A DNA stretch of 64,000 nucleotides from Streptomyces tauricus (GCF_014650955.1 NZ_BMVY01000002.1:1-64000), one strand, 5' to 3'; positions 1-8,025 are shown, numbered from the stretch's first letter. Program-made: numbers and translations. The notes: a model not told the origin generated them from the letters alone.

Positions 1-589
1 GGGCCGGCGGCGCGAACGACGGGGCGCCGGCCTGCGGCGCGGGCGCGGCGGCCGGCTCCTCCTCGGCGACCTCGCCGCCGAAGTTCTTCAGCAGCGCATC
101 GAGTCCGCCGTCGAAACCCTGACCGACCGCGGCGAACCGCCAGACGTCCTTCAGGTAGAAGTCACCCAGCATCACGGCACGCTCGGTGGTGAACTCGGCG
201 CCGGTGAACGAGTACCGGGCCACCTCCTCACCGCCCGCCACGATGCGGATGTACCCGGGCGCGACCTGGGACATCTGTCCCACACCGTCGATGGTCGCCG
301 TGAACGACAGTCTCTGGATCTGCGGAGGGATCTTGTCGAGGGTGACGCGGAAGGACTCCGTGTCGCCCGCCTGCGCGCCGAGGAGCTGAAGGGACTCCTC
401 GGGGGACTTCGGCTGGTTGAAGAAGATGAAGTACCGGTCGTCCGAAAGCCGTTCCTCGGCGTCCAGACCGAAGCAGCTGATGTCGAAGGTCAGCCCCGGG
501 CCGGTGATCTGCACACCCACGTACAGATCGGTGCCCGCGGTGAGGTCACTGATCCTGGCCTTGTGGCCGCGTTGGAATTCCCTGGCCAT
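1..589 (-). CDS. TerD-family protein (C-terminus beyond window)
   Basis: A TerD/TerZ-type protein, a Ca2+-binding beta-sandwich family linked to tellurite and general stress resistance and common in several copies in Streptomyces. The ATG at 587-589 opens with MAREFQRGHKARISDLTAGT. Family features include the FDISCFGLDAEERLSDDRYFIFFNQPKSP-type core (residues about 34-62), GDFYLKDVWRFAAVGQGFDGGL near residue 155 and an Asp/Glu-rich calcium-binding pattern. After the TerD fold the chain enters an Ala/Pro-rich stretch that runs off the left edge, so the C-terminal module is unknown; some homologues carry a second domain there. It is transcribed leftward, away from the metallopeptidase gene. The family call is firm; the exact role is not. 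Confidence 0.85.
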   Translation of the reverse strand, partial: MAREFQRGHKARISDLTAGTDLYVGVQITGPGLTFDISCFGLDAEERLSDDRYFIFFNQPKSPEESLQLLGAQAGDTESFRVTLDKIPPQIQRLSFTATIDGVGQMSQVAPGYIRIVAGGEEVARYSFTGAEFTTERAVMLGDFYLKDVWRFAAVGQGFDGGLDALLKNFGGEVAEEEPAAAPAPQAGAPSFAPPA

Positions 590-739
590 GCGTAACGACC
601 GTCCCCCATCCCGAATACAAGTGCGTCGCGTCAGGCTAACGGCAAATTCCGGCCGTGGCGGAAGCCGGTACAGACCCGGTACACAAACCTGCTTCCGGTG
701 GTCCGGGCAGGGGTTCGGCTCCGGTCCGCCGGACGTGCC

Positions 740-1336
740 TCACTCGCCGCGTGCCGCCGGCAGGTGGGGCAGCCGGTCGGCGGCGACCACTCCTTCGAGG
801 TAGCCACGGGCCCGCTCGGTGCGCGGGTAGGCCTCTAGGAGCCGCCAGAAATCGGCTCCGTGGCCCGGTACGAGCAGATGCGCGAGCTCGTGGACGAGGA
901 CGTAGTCGACGACGTACTCGGGCATGCCCTGCAGGCGGTGCGAGAGTCGGATACTGCCCTCGGCAGGGGTGCACGAGCCCCAGCGCGTGTTCTGGTTGGT
1001 GACCCAGCGCACCGAGGTGGGCCGGGCCCGGCCGTCGAAGTAGAGCTCCGAGAGGCGCGCGGCACGCTCGGACAGCTCCGTGTCGCCGAGCACCCGCTTG
1101 TTCTCCTGGGCGGCCAGCTTGTCGAGCATGAAGGTGACCCAGCGCTGCTCCTCCGCCTCGGACATCCGGGCGGGAATGAGCACGACGGTGCGATCGCCCT
1201 CACGGTACGCGGAGACCGTTCTGCGCCGGCGCGCGCTCCTGCGGACCTCGATCGCGCTCGCCCCCGAGCCGCTTGGCGGCTGGCTCGTCGTGCTGCGCTG
1301 TGGGTTTCCGGCACGGTGCAGTGGGTCGGCGGGCAC
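740..1336 (-). CDS. YgjP/WLM-type M48-like zinc metallopeptidase
   Basis: 198-aa protein with the two hallmarks of the YgjP/DUF45 metallopeptidase family: NTRWGSC (residues 117-122) and HELAHLLVPGH (H149, E150, H153, H159), a gluzincin-like zinc site. The N-terminal 35 residues are Ser/Pro/Arg-rich and poorly conserved-looking. A homologue sits near whiB7 in mycobacteria, so the position is conserved. The GTG start at 1334-1336 has no clear Shine-Dalgarno, but a TAACGT box (1343-1348 on this strand) lies 6 nt upstream, so the mRNA may be leaderless. Divergent from the ThiF-like gene. Substrate unknown; family call firm. Confidence 0.85.
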   Translation of the reverse strand: MPADPLHRAGNPQRSTTSQPPSGSGASAIEVRRSARRRRTVSAYREGDRTVVLIPARMSEAEEQRWVTFMLDKLAAQENKRVLGDTELSERAARLSELYFDGRARPTSVRWVTNQNTRWGSCTPAEGSIRLSHRLQGMPEYVVDYVLVHELAHLLVPGHGADFWRLLEAYPRTERARGYLEGVVAADRLPHLPAARGE

Positions 1337-1560
1337 GCCCCGACGTTACCGGTTACGCATGGTGGAAGTCCCGTCTCCGGTACGCATCGATGCCGAACCG
1401 CACCCCACGCGCTTGATTTGTGTGACGAACATCCACCGCCTGTGGACAACTTTCGGCACGGGCCGGGCAATGCGGGCATCCTGGCATTCGACCGGCGGAG
1501 CAGGACGAACTCCGCCGGCGCACCGGGACGACAACGGGGACGTACGGGGGGGGTCGCTGC

Positions 1561-2754
1561 ATGCATCCGATGGTGAAGCCCGCGCTGCGGCGCGGCTGGC
1601 GGGATCTGAACACCGTGCAGTTCGGGGTGGCGCCCGCGCACGCGATGGTGCTGGGCCCGCTGGACACGGCGACGGGCTCCCTGCTGACCTTGTTCGACGG
1701 AACACGCGGGCTGCCTCTGCTGCGTGACGAGGGGCGTCGGATGGGCCTGCCCGACGGCCATGTGGACGGTCTGGTGGAGCGGCTGTCCCGGGCCGGACTG
1801 CTGGACGACGCGACGGGTGGCGGTCCGGCCGCCGACGCCCTGCGCGGAAAACCGGCCGTCCTTGACCGGCTCCGGCCCGACGCCGCCTCGCTCTCCCTCG
1901 TCGCCCCCGAGCCCGGCGAGGCCATGCGCCGGCTGGCGGCCCGCCACACACTGCGCGTCCAGGTACGGGGCGCGGGCAGAGTCGGGGCCGTCCTGGCCTC
2001 GGCGCTGGCGGGCGCGGGGGTGGGCCGGGTCGATGTACAGGACGGCGGCTGCGTCGAGCCCTGGGACGTGGCGCCGGGCGGGTTGCCCGTGGAGTCCGTC
2101 GGCGAACGCAGGGACGAGGCCGCACGGCGCGCGGTACGCAGGGCGGCACCCGGCCGGCCGCCCCGTCGAGGAGGCGCCCGGTCCGCTGCCGGGCAGGACG
2201 ACCCGGGCCTCTCCCTGGTGATCGTCGCGCCCCGCGACGGCCTCGCCGTCCACGCGCCCGACCCGGCGGCCTTCGAGCCATTGATCGACTCCGGTACGCC
2301 TCATCTGTTCGCCGGGGTCGTGGAGGGGACGGGCGTCGTCGGCCCGCTGGTCCTGCCCGGGGACACCGCCTGCGCGGGCTGTCTGGACCTCGGCCGCACC
2401 GACCGGGACCCGGCCTGGCCCCGCCTTCTCGCCCAGTGGCGCTCCGGGCGGCCCCGCCAGGTCCCGGCGTGCGATCTGACCCTGGCGGCCGCGGTCGCGG
2501 GGCTGGCCGCGGGGCACGCGCTGGCCTTCCTGGACGGGGGGCTACCGTCGAGTGCGGGAACCCGCTGGGAGGTCTCGGTACCCGGTTTCGACTGGCACGC
2601 CCGCCCGGTGTGGCAGCATCCCGCATGCCCCTGCGGGCCCGGGGAGAAAGGTAAGGGGGAGCAGACCTCGGAAGACGAAGGGCCGCACGAGACAATGGTC
2701 GGGCAACAGCCGCACGCGGCACGGCTGTCCGGTACTTGGAGGGCGCATGTCTGA
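1561..2754 (+). CDS. Orphan ThiF/E1-like adenylyltransferase-fold protein
   Basis: 397-aa protein with a Rossmann-like ThiF segment (GAGRVGAVLASALAGAGVGRV, about residues 138-160) and a Cys pair followed by LDLGRTDRDPAWP (about residues 270-290). That signature also occurs in ThiF-like proteins of azole-forming (TOMM) RiPP clusters. A second pair (CPCG) near residue 360 completes a possible zinc site. No precursor peptide, YcaO or dehydrogenase lies nearby, so this is an orphan E1-like protein rather than a RiPP cyclodehydratase. Its end overlaps the next gene's start by 8 nt, implying coupled translation with the ABC1 kinase. The ATG at 1561 follows a G-rich stretch; a second ATG is at 1570. 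Biological role unknown. Confidence 0.75.
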   Translation: MHPMVKPALRRGWRDLNTVQFGVAPAHAMVLGPLDTATGSLLTLFDGTRGLPLLRDEGRRMGLPDGHVDGLVERLSRAGLLDDATGGGPAADALRGKPAVLDRLRPDAASLSLVAPEPGEAMRRLAARHTLRVQVRGAGRVGAVLASALAGAGVGRVDVQDGGCVEPWDVAPGGLPVESVGERRDEAARRAVRRAAPGRPPRRGGARSAAGQDDPGLSLVIVAPRDGLAVHAPDPAAFEPLIDSGTPHLFAGVVEGTGVVGPLVLPGDTACAGCLDLGRTDRDPAWPRLLAQWRSGRPRQVPACDLTLAAAVAGLAAGHALAFLDGGLPSSAGTRWEVSVPGFDWHARPVWQHPACPCGPGEKGKGEQTSEDEGPHETMVGQQPHAARLSGTWRAHV

Positions 2755-4150
2755 TCTTCCCCGGAAGGCGGTCACCCGGACCGCCAAGCTCGCCGCGCTA
2801 CCGCTCGGCTTCGCCGGGCGGGCCACCTGGGGACTCGGCAAACGGATCGGCGGCAAGTCCGCGGAACTCGTGGGCCGCGAGCTGCAGCAGCGCACGGCCG
2901 AGCAGTTGTTCAAGGTGCTCGGCGAGCTCAAGGGCGGCGCCATGAAGTTCGGGCAGGCCATGTCCGTCTTCGAATCGGCTCTCCCCGAGGACATCGCGGG
3001 CCCTTATCGCGCGGCGCTCACGAAGCTCCAGGAAGCGGCCCCGCCGATGCCGACGCGCACGGTGCACACCGTGCTGGCCGAGCGGCTCGGCGAGGACTGG
3101 CAGGATCTGTTCCTGGAGTTCGAGGACAAGCCCGCCGCGGCCGCCTCGATCGGGCAGGTGCACCGGGCGGTCTGGCACGACGGCCGGCAGGTCGCGGTCA
3201 AGGTCCAGTACCCCGGGGCGGGCGAGGCCCTGCTGTCCGATCTGAACCAGCTCAGCCGTTTCGCCCGGCTGCTGGGACCGCTGATTCCGGGCATGGACAT
3301 CAAGCCGCTCATCGCGGAACTGCGCGACCGGGTGTCCGAGGAGCTCGACTACGGCCTGGAGGCACAGGCACAGCAGGCACACGCGGAGGAGTTCGCGGAC
3401 GACCCGGATGTGCTGGTGCCGGCGGTGGTCCATCAGCGCGAGCAGGTGCTGGTGACGGAGTGGATCGACGGGACACCGCTGTCCGAGGTGATAACCGACG
3501 GCACACCGGAGGAGCGGGACCGAGCCGGTCAGCTCCTCGCGCGCTTCCTCTTCTCGGGCCCCTCCCGCACCGGCCTGCTGCACGCCGACCCGCACCCGGG
3601 GAACTTCCGTCTCGTGCCGGCCGACGGTTCCGACGGCTCCGCCGACAGGAGCGGCTGGCGGCTGGGGGTCCTGGACTTCGGCACGGTGGACCGCCTCCCG
3701 GACGGACTGCCGTCGACGATCGGCGCGTCTTTGCGCATGACCCTCGACGGCGAGGCGGAGGCCGTCTACGACCTCCTCCGCGAGGAGGGCTTCGTCAAGG
3801 AATCCATAGAACTGGACCCGGACGCCGTCCTCGACTACCTGCTCCCCATCATCGAGCCGGCCCAGGTCGACGAGTTCACCTTCAGCCGGGGCTGGATGCG
3901 GAGCCAGGCGGCCCGGGTCGCCGACCCCCGCTCCCCCGCACACCAGTTGGGCAAGCAGCTCAATCTGCCCCCGGCGTATCTGCTGATCCACCGGGTGACT
4001 CTGAGCACCATCGGTGTGCTGTGCCAGCTGGGAGCGACGGTCCGGCTGCGGCAGGAGCTCGAGGAATGGCTTCCCGGCTTCCTGCCGGACGCGGAGCCGG
4101 AACCGGAGCTGGAGCTGGGCGAGGAGGAGGACTCGGCCGCCGGGGCGTGA
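2747..4150 (+). CDS. ABC1/UbiB-family atypical kinase
   Basis: 467-aa ABC1 (AarF/UbiB/COQ8-like) protein, an atypical protein-kinase-like ATPase fold linked in other organisms to isoprenoid quinone metabolism. Visible motifs: KxGQ as KFGQ (residues 67-70), the Ala-rich loop AAASIGQVHRA (about 131-141), catalytic Lys in VAVKVQYPG, HADPHPGN (about 283-290) and the metal-binding GVLDFGTV. The ATG at 2747 gives the start MSDLPRKAV and overlaps the ThiF-like stop. The C-terminus ends in an acidic tail (EPEPELELGEEED). A homologue adjoins whiB7 in M. tuberculosis. Streptomyces uses menaquinone, so a direct UbiB role in ubiquinone synthesis cannot be assumed. Confidence 0.9.
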   Translation: MSDLPRKAVTRTAKLAALPLGFAGRATWGLGKRIGGKSAELVGRELQQRTAEQLFKVLGELKGGAMKFGQAMSVFESALPEDIAGPYRAALTKLQEAAPPMPTRTVHTVLAERLGEDWQDLFLEFEDKPAAAASIGQVHRAVWHDGRQVAVKVQYPGAGEALLSDLNQLSRFARLLGPLIPGMDIKPLIAELRDRVSEELDYGLEAQAQQAHAEEFADDPDVLVPAVVHQREQVLVTEWIDGTPLSEVITDGTPEERDRAGQLLARFLFSGPSRTGLLHADPHPGNFRLVPADGSDGSADRSGWRLGVLDFGTVDRLPDGLPSTIGASLRMTLDGEAEAVYDLLREEGFVKESIELDPDAVLDYLLPIIEPAQVDEFTFSRGWMRSQAARVADPRSPAHQLGKQLNLPPAYLLIHRVTLSTIGVLCQLGATVRLRQELEEWLPGFLPDAEPEPELELGEEEDSAAGA

Positions 4151-4204
4151 GGTCTTCCCGCGCGTTCGCGGGGGCGACGCGACGCGGCGGGTGGCACGAC
4201 GCAC

Positions 4205-4238
4205 CGCGGGGGCCGGTCCGTTCGGACCGACCCCCGCG
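4205..4238. terminator. Bidirectional terminator between convergent genes
   Basis: Stem CGCGGGGG (4205-4212) pairs with CCCCCGCG (4231-4238), with an inner GGTCCG/CGGACC stem and a two-base loop. On the + strand it is followed by a T-containing stretch. It sits between the ABC1 kinase stop (4150) and the convergent small gene ending at 4275, so it probably ends both transcripts. Confidence 0.75.
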
Positions 4239-4274
4239 ATCAGCGGTTGTTCGTGTTGCCTCGGCCAGTGGGCC

Positions 4275-4445
4275 TTACTGCATGACCGCCATGGCCAGGG
4301 CGCGGCGGGCACGCAGCGACGCGCGCTCGGCCCGGCGCTGCATACGGCGGGCGACCACCAGGCGCATGGCCCGGCGTTCCCTCTCCGCCTCCTGGATTCG
4401 CTCGTGCATATGCGCACGCGCGAGGGCTTCTGGGATGAGTTGCAT
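4275..4445 (-). CDS. Small Arg-rich protein downstream of wblC
   Basis: 56-aa basic, helical protein starting MQLIPEALARAHMHERIQEA and rich in Arg/Ala (RRMQRRAERASLRARRALA). Small Arg-rich proteins of this look occur next to whiB-like genes in Streptomyces; I know no function. The ATG at 4443-4445 has AGGA about 9 nt upstream. The frame stays open to an ATG at 4596-4598 that overlaps the wblC stop (ATGA), which would give 107 aa. That longer form lacks a Shine-Dalgarno but could be reached by termination-reinitiation. The shorter form is preferred because the extra N-terminus looks unstructured. Cotranscription with wblC is likely. Confidence 0.6.
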   Translation of the reverse strand: MQLIPEALARAHMHERIQEAERERRAMRLVVARRMQRRAERASLRARRALAMAVMQ

Positions 4446-4594
4446 CTCTCGGGTCCTGTTCTGACGCGAGTCGTTCGCGCCGGTGGCGGTGAAGTCTGGG
4501 ATCGCGGAGCCGGTGGGCTCGCCGGTGGACGGCTTCATCGGGGCCTGTTTCTTGGGGTCGTGCGTCAGGGGGCGATCGATCGTTCCGGTGATGT

Positions 4595-4963
4595 TCATGC
4601 CGCAACCGGGTTCTTGCGCGGACGGCCACGCGGCCGCTTCCGGGCGACAACGACACCCTGGACGAAGAGCTCGCCGCCCCAGACGCCCCAGGGCTCACGC
4701 CGCTCCTTGGCGCCGGCGAGGCAGGCCTCGATCAGCGGGCAGGTGCGGCAGAGGGACTTGGCGTACTCGACATCGGCCGGCGACTCGGCGAAGAAGACCT
4801 CCGGGTCGTACGAACGGCAGGGGACGGGCACGCCGAGGTTCTCGATGGCGTCGTCGAGCGCGGTCAGCGCAGTGAGCGGGGTCAAGGTGGAGTCCTCCGT
4901 GGAGCCGGGCGGGGTGATCGTTTCGGAAGGCGGTACGGACGGGGCGTGCGCTTCGAGTTGCAC
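4595..4963 (-). CDS. wblC: WblC/WhiB7-type iron-sulfur transcription factor
   Basis: 122-aa WhiB-family protein. It has the four Fe-S cysteines (one in VPCRSYDPE, then CRTCPLIEAC), the GVWGGE turn, and a C-terminal RGRPRKNP AT-hook that marks the WhiB7/WblC subfamily. WblC binds sigma-HrdB and AT-rich DNA upstream of -35 elements and activates intrinsic antibiotic-resistance genes after translation stress (established for S. coelicolor WblC and M. tuberculosis WhiB7). The GTG start at 4961-4963 has GAGGA 9 nt upstream. The gene follows an approximately 600-nt leader carrying an upstream ORF and an intrinsic terminator, so attenuation control is expected. Adjacent uvrD2, mrx1 and nudC reproduce the mycobacterial whiB7 neighbourhood. 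Confidence 0.93.
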   Translation of the reverse strand: MQLEAHAPSVPPSETITPPGSTEDSTLTPLTALTALDDAIENLGVPVPCRSYDPEVFFAESPADVEYAKSLCRTCPLIEACLAGAKERREPWGVWGGELFVQGVVVARKRPRGRPRKNPVAA

Positions 4964-5057
4964 GGCTGGTTTTCCTCGTCTGGTCGTGCCGGCCGGGTTG
5001 GCCGGTTGGCGGCTGGTACCGGGGTTTTCTCTTGTCCCGAGGCCCCTTCGCTCCGCC

Positions 5058-5073
5058 GTCCCCGGTCGGGGAC
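5058..5073 (-). other. Small leader hairpin after the wblC attenuator
   Basis: Perfect GTCCCC/GGGGAC stem with a GGTC (top strand) loop, just downstream of the attenuator U-rich run in the wblC leader. It could pair in alternative structures or stabilise read-through RNA. Seen directly; role inferred. Confidence 0.4.
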
Positions 5074-5115
5074 AAACAGAAGGGCCGCGGATCCCGGGTG
5101 GGGTTCCGCGGCCCT
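5074..5115 (-). terminator. Intrinsic terminator (attenuator) in the wblC leader
   Basis: Read leftward, AGGGCCGCGGA (5115-5105) pairs with TCCGCGGCCCT (5091-5081) in an 11-bp GC-rich stem with a 13-nt loop, followed by TCTGTTT (5080-5074). It lies between the upstream ORF stop (5139) and the wblC start (4963). This is the place where ribosome-dependent attenuation acts in whiB7/wblC leaders. Basal transcripts should end here; stalled ribosomes on the upstream ORF should favour read-through. Confidence 0.8.
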
Positions 5116-5125
5116 GAAGGCGCCG

Positions 5126-5144
5126 GCCTGATCGTCGATCAGGC
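5126..5144 (-). other. Leader hairpin overlapping the upstream-ORF stop codon
   Basis: Perfect 8-bp stem GCCTGATC/GATCAGGC with a three-base loop (5126-5144). The stop codon of the upstream ORF (5139-5141) lies inside it, so a ribosome finishing the leader ORF would melt it. This fits a pause or antiterminator element coupling leader translation to the terminator 10 nt further on. Confidence 0.55.
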
Positions 5145-5453
5145 TGGATCACTCCAGGGGTCAGGCCCACGGAAGGCCCACATCGTGTGATGCGTCTGCT
5201 TGTTGGCTCCGGCACCGGCCGCCTCAAAGGCATAGGCCTTCGCCTGTGCCTCTACTGCTTCCAGTGCCTTCATCGGTCGCTCATTGCGCTCGCGGACAGG
5301 GAGTGTCGCGAGAGACACGGGGGACGCCGGCCGAATGGCAGCGATGCCGGACAGACCGGTGCCCAGGTTCGAGAAGCCGAGCAGGCAGGTGGAGACGACC
5401 GAGCGATCGGTCATTTTGGCGGTGCTGGCGGAGCTGGTGGTGATGCTGATCAC
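5139..5453 (-). CDS. Upstream ORF in the wblC leader (104 codons)
   Basis: Open frame with GTG at 5451-5453 and a strong AGGAGG 8 nt upstream, ending in the leader hairpin just before the attenuator. The product begins MISITTSSASTAKMTDRSV, has a mildly hydrophobic middle (CLLGFSNLGTGLSGIAAI) and ends with MWAFRGPDPWSDPA, with two Trp codons close to the stop. A shorter reading from an internal ATG (e.g. the MWAF or MKALEAVE starts) is possible. Placement suggests a cis-acting leader ORF whose translation senses ribosome inhibition, as in whiB7/wblC systems. A separate function for the peptide cannot be excluded, because its length and ribosome binding site resemble a true gene. Confidence 0.6.
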   Translation of the reverse strand: MISITTSSASTAKMTDRSVVSTCLLGFSNLGTGLSGIAAIRPASPVSLATLPVRERNERPMKALEAVEAQAKAYAFEAAGAGANKQTHHTMWAFRGPDPWSDPA

Positions 5454-5515
5454 TGGAATCGCCTCCTCTCGGCGTCTCTGGGACCGGGCGAGCCGGTCCG
5501 TCGGTTGTTAAGTAC

Positions 5516-5558
5516 AGCACGAAACCTGGGCCTTCGAGAAGGCCGCCGTTTCCGTGCT
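5516..5558 (-). other. Long imperfect stem-loop at the 5' end of the wblC leader
   Basis: AGCAC...GAAAC pairs with GTTTC...GTGCT around an inner GGCCTT/AAGGCC stem (5516-5558). It starts at about the predicted wblC transcription start, so it would cap the leader RNA. It is also 58-100 nt past the uvrD2 stop and could end the uvrD2 transcript. Both uses are compatible. Confidence 0.5.
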
Positions 5559-5562
5559 CTAG

Positions 5563-5600
5563 AACTTATGGGGATTGCTGGGGCATGCGCAAACTATTTT
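5563..5600 (-). promoter_or_regulatory. wblC promoter with WblC-type AT-rich box
   Basis: Read leftward: AAAATAGT directly abuts a TTGCGC -35 (5592-5587), then an 18-nt spacer, then a TAAGTT -10 (5568-5563). WhiB7/WblC-activated promoters have an AT-rich block immediately upstream of the -35, and wblC/whiB7 is autoregulated (established knowledge). Predicted start is near 5556. Inferred from motif and position only. Confidence 0.65.
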
Positions 5601-5615
5601 CTCGACGATTTTGAA

Positions 5616-7850
5616 TCATTCCTCGTCTTCACCGGTATCAGGCTCCTGACCTGCACAGATGGCGAGTACGTCGGTTCCGTAGCGGTTGAGCTTGCGGGCG
5701 CGGACGCCCGGGATGCGGGCCAGCTCAACCGGAGTGGACGGCACCGCTTCCGCGATGGCCATCAGCGTCTTGTCCGTGAAGACGCAGAAATCCGGCTGCC
5801 CGCTCCCCTGCGCCTGGACCGCTCGCCAGTCGCGCAGCCGTTCGTAGAGCCCTTCGTCCATGTCGGAGGGGCAGTCCTCGCAGCGCATCAGCTTCATCTC
5901 GCCGGCGTCGTTGAGCGTGCGACCGCAGACCCGGCAGCGGGCGGGGGTACGGGTGGTCCGCCGGGGTGCGTCGCCGAGGGCGCCGCCCGCGGCCCCGCGC
6001 TCGATGCCGCCGGGCCCGCCGGGGCCGGTCGCGCCTCTGCGGCCGGCAGTGGTGACGGAGCCGGGTCGCAGGCCGTCGAGGAACCGGCTGGGCCGCCGGT
6101 TGGGGCGGCCGCCGGGTGAGCGGGACTGCGACCAGGAGACGCTGAGGTGCTGTCTGGCGCGGGTGACACCGACGTAGAGGAGGCGGCGCTCCTCCTCGAT
6201 CTGTTCGTCGGTCTTGGCGTAGGAGATCGGCATCATGCCCTCGGCGACACCGACCAGGAAGACGACGTCCCACTCCAGGCCCTTCGCGGAGTGGAGGGAG
6301 GCGAGGGTGACGCCCTGGACGGTCGGGGCGTGCTGCGCGCCGGCGCGCTCCTCGAGTTCGGCCACGAGGTCGCCGAGGGTGGCGTCGGCCTTGGCGGCGG
6401 CGAAGTCCTGGGCGAGGTTGGCGAGGGCAGCGAGGGATTCCCAGCGCTCTCTGACGGCGCCGGATCCCGCCGGTGGCTGATCGGTCCAGCCGTCCCCGGA
6501 CAGGACGGCTCGTACCTGCGAGGGCAGGTCGGGGGCGTCGTCGAGGAGTGAGTCGTTGCCTCCGAAGCGGGCCGCGCCGCGCAGGGCGTGGACGGCCCGC
6601 TTGACCTCGGGGCGTTCGAAGAAGCGCTCGGCTCCGCGCAGCTGGTAGGGCACGGCGACATCGGCGAGGGCCTGCTCGTAGATCTCGGACTGCGAGTTCG
6701 TACGGAAGAGGATCGCGATCTCGCTCGCGGGGGTGCCCGAGGCCATGAGGTCGCGGATGCGGCGGGCGGCTCCCTCGGCCTCGGCGGGCTCGTCGGCGTA
6801 CTCCGCGTAGCCGGGCTCGGGGCCCGCGGCCCGCTGGGAGATCAGCTCCAGCCGGTGGTCGGCGGCACGGCCGCGGGCCTGGGCGAGCAGGCCGTTGGCG
6901 AGGTGGACCACCTGGGGGGTCGAGCGGTAGTCGCGGACGAGTTTGACGACGGTGGCGCCGGGGTGGCGGGTGCGGAAGTCGAGGAGGTGGTCGGGGGTCG
7001 CGCCGGTGAACGAGTAGATGGTCTGGCTGGCGTCGCCGACGACGCAGAGGCTGTCGCGCTCGCCGAGCCACAGTTCCAGGAGACGTTGCTGAAGAGGGCT
7101 GACGTCCTGGTACTCGTCGACCACGAAGTGCTGGTACTGGGCGCGGACCGCTTCCGCGATGTGGTGCTGGTCCTGAAGGATGCCGACGGTCAGCAGCAGG
7201 ACGTCCTCGAAGTCGATGACACCTCGGCCGCGCTTGACGTCCTCGTACGCGGCATAGAGCTGGGCGATCTCGGCGCGGTCGCGGGGGGCCTCGCGTCCGG
7301 CCTTCACGGCCGCCGCGGCGTAGTCGGCGGGGATGGTCTGGGTGACCTTGGACCATTCGATCTCGGCGGTGACGTCACGCAGTTCGCCGCGGTCGAGACG
7401 GATCCGGGAGGCGGCCGCGGCGTCGGCGACGAGCTGGATCTTGCGGTCGATGATGCGGGGCAGGCTGCCACCGACCGCTTTCGGCCAGAAGTACTGGAGC
7501 TGGCGCAGGGCGGCGGAGTGGAAGGTGCGGGCCTGGACCCCGGAGGCGCCGAGCTGGCGCAGACGGCCGCGCATCTCGCCCGCGGCCCGTGCGGTGAAGG
7601 TGACGGCGAGCACGCTGGAGGGCTGGAGGATCCCTGCCCGCACTCCGTAGGCGATGCGGTGGGTGATGGCACGGGTCTTGCCCGTGCCGGCCCCCGCGAG
7701 CACGCAGACCGGGCCGTGCAGGGCCGTGGCGACCTCGCGCTGCTCGGGGTCGAGCCCTTCGAGCACCGCGTCGGCCCCGCTCGGCGGTGCCGAGTACTGA
7801 GAGCCGTGGGTGCCCTGCGGGAAAAGGGTGGAATGCGATGCTGCTGTCAC
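5616..7850 (-). CDS. uvrD2: ATP-dependent DNA helicase UvrD2
   Basis: 744-aa superfamily 1A 3'-5' helicase. It has Walker A AGAGTGKT (residues 52-59), DEYQD (motif II), GDASQTIYSF (motif III), LVRDYRSTPQVV (motif IV) and VGVTRARQHLSVS (motif VI). The C-terminal region has four cysteines (CRVC, residues 639/642; CEDC, 657/660) followed by an HRDC domain, the architecture of mycobacterial UvrD2, which is essential there. The GTG start at 7848-7850 gives MTAASHSTLF; the frame is open further upstream but without a better start. Role: DNA unwinding in repair and replication. Divergent from mrx1 across a short promoter region. Confidence 0.92.
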   Translation of the reverse strand: MTAASHSTLFPQGTHGSQYSAPPSGADAVLEGLDPEQREVATALHGPVCVLAGAGTGKTRAITHRIAYGVRAGILQPSSVLAVTFTARAAGEMRGRLRQLGASGVQARTFHSAALRQLQYFWPKAVGGSLPRIIDRKIQLVADAAAASRIRLDRGELRDVTAEIEWSKVTQTIPADYAAAAVKAGREAPRDRAEIAQLYAAYEDVKRGRGVIDFEDVLLLTVGILQDQHHIAEAVRAQYQHFVVDEYQDVSPLQQRLLELWLGERDSLCVVGDASQTIYSFTGATPDHLLDFRTRHPGATVVKLVRDYRSTPQVVHLANGLLAQARGRAADHRLELISQRAAGPEPGYAEYADEPAEAEGAARRIRDLMASGTPASEIAILFRTNSQSEIYEQALADVAVPYQLRGAERFFERPEVKRAVHALRGAARFGGNDSLLDDAPDLPSQVRAVLSGDGWTDQPPAGSGAVRERWESLAALANLAQDFAAAKADATLGDLVAELEERAGAQHAPTVQGVTLASLHSAKGLEWDVVFLVGVAEGMMPISYAKTDEQIEEERRLLYVGVTRARQHLSVSWSQSRSPGGRPNRRPSRFLDGLRPGSVTTAGRRGATGPGGPGGIERGAAGGALGDAPRRTTRTPARCRVCGRTLNDAGEMKLMRCEDCPSDMDEGLYERLRDWRAVQAQGSGQPDFCVFTDKTLMAIAEAVPSTPVELARIPGVRARKLNRYGTDVLAICAGQEPDTGEDEE

Positions 7851-7949
7851 CCCGCCATGCTGCCAGGTCGGCCGGGACGGATGCGCCGGTTGTCCACAGG
7901 GAGCCGCTTGCAGTCGTACTAATACGGCAGGCGGTGCCGGACCGCGCAC

Positions 7950-7976
7950 GGGAATGGCAGCCCGGTCGCGTACGTT
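7950..7976 (+). promoter_or_regulatory. Sigma-R promoter of mycoredoxin
   Basis: GGGAAT (7950-7955), exactly 18 nt, then GTT (7974-7976): the full consensus of the Streptomyces disulfide-stress sigma factor SigR. It lies 49 nt upstream of the mrx1 ATG. Mycoredoxin is a known kind of SigR target, so sequence and function agree. Confidence 0.85.
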
Positions 7977-8025
7977 CCCCTCACTGCGAACACGCACCTC
8001 CCTGCAGCGAAGGAGCACGAGAGAC

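Noticed and set aside
1561..2754. Azole-forming RiPP (TOMM) cluster
   Set aside because: Only a ThiF-like protein is present; no YcaO, dehydrogenase, precursor peptide or transporter adjoins it.
5593..5622. SigR promoter for wblC
   Set aside because: GGAAT is present on the leftward strand, but the next GTT is 23 nt away, not 18; the WblC-type promoter fits better.
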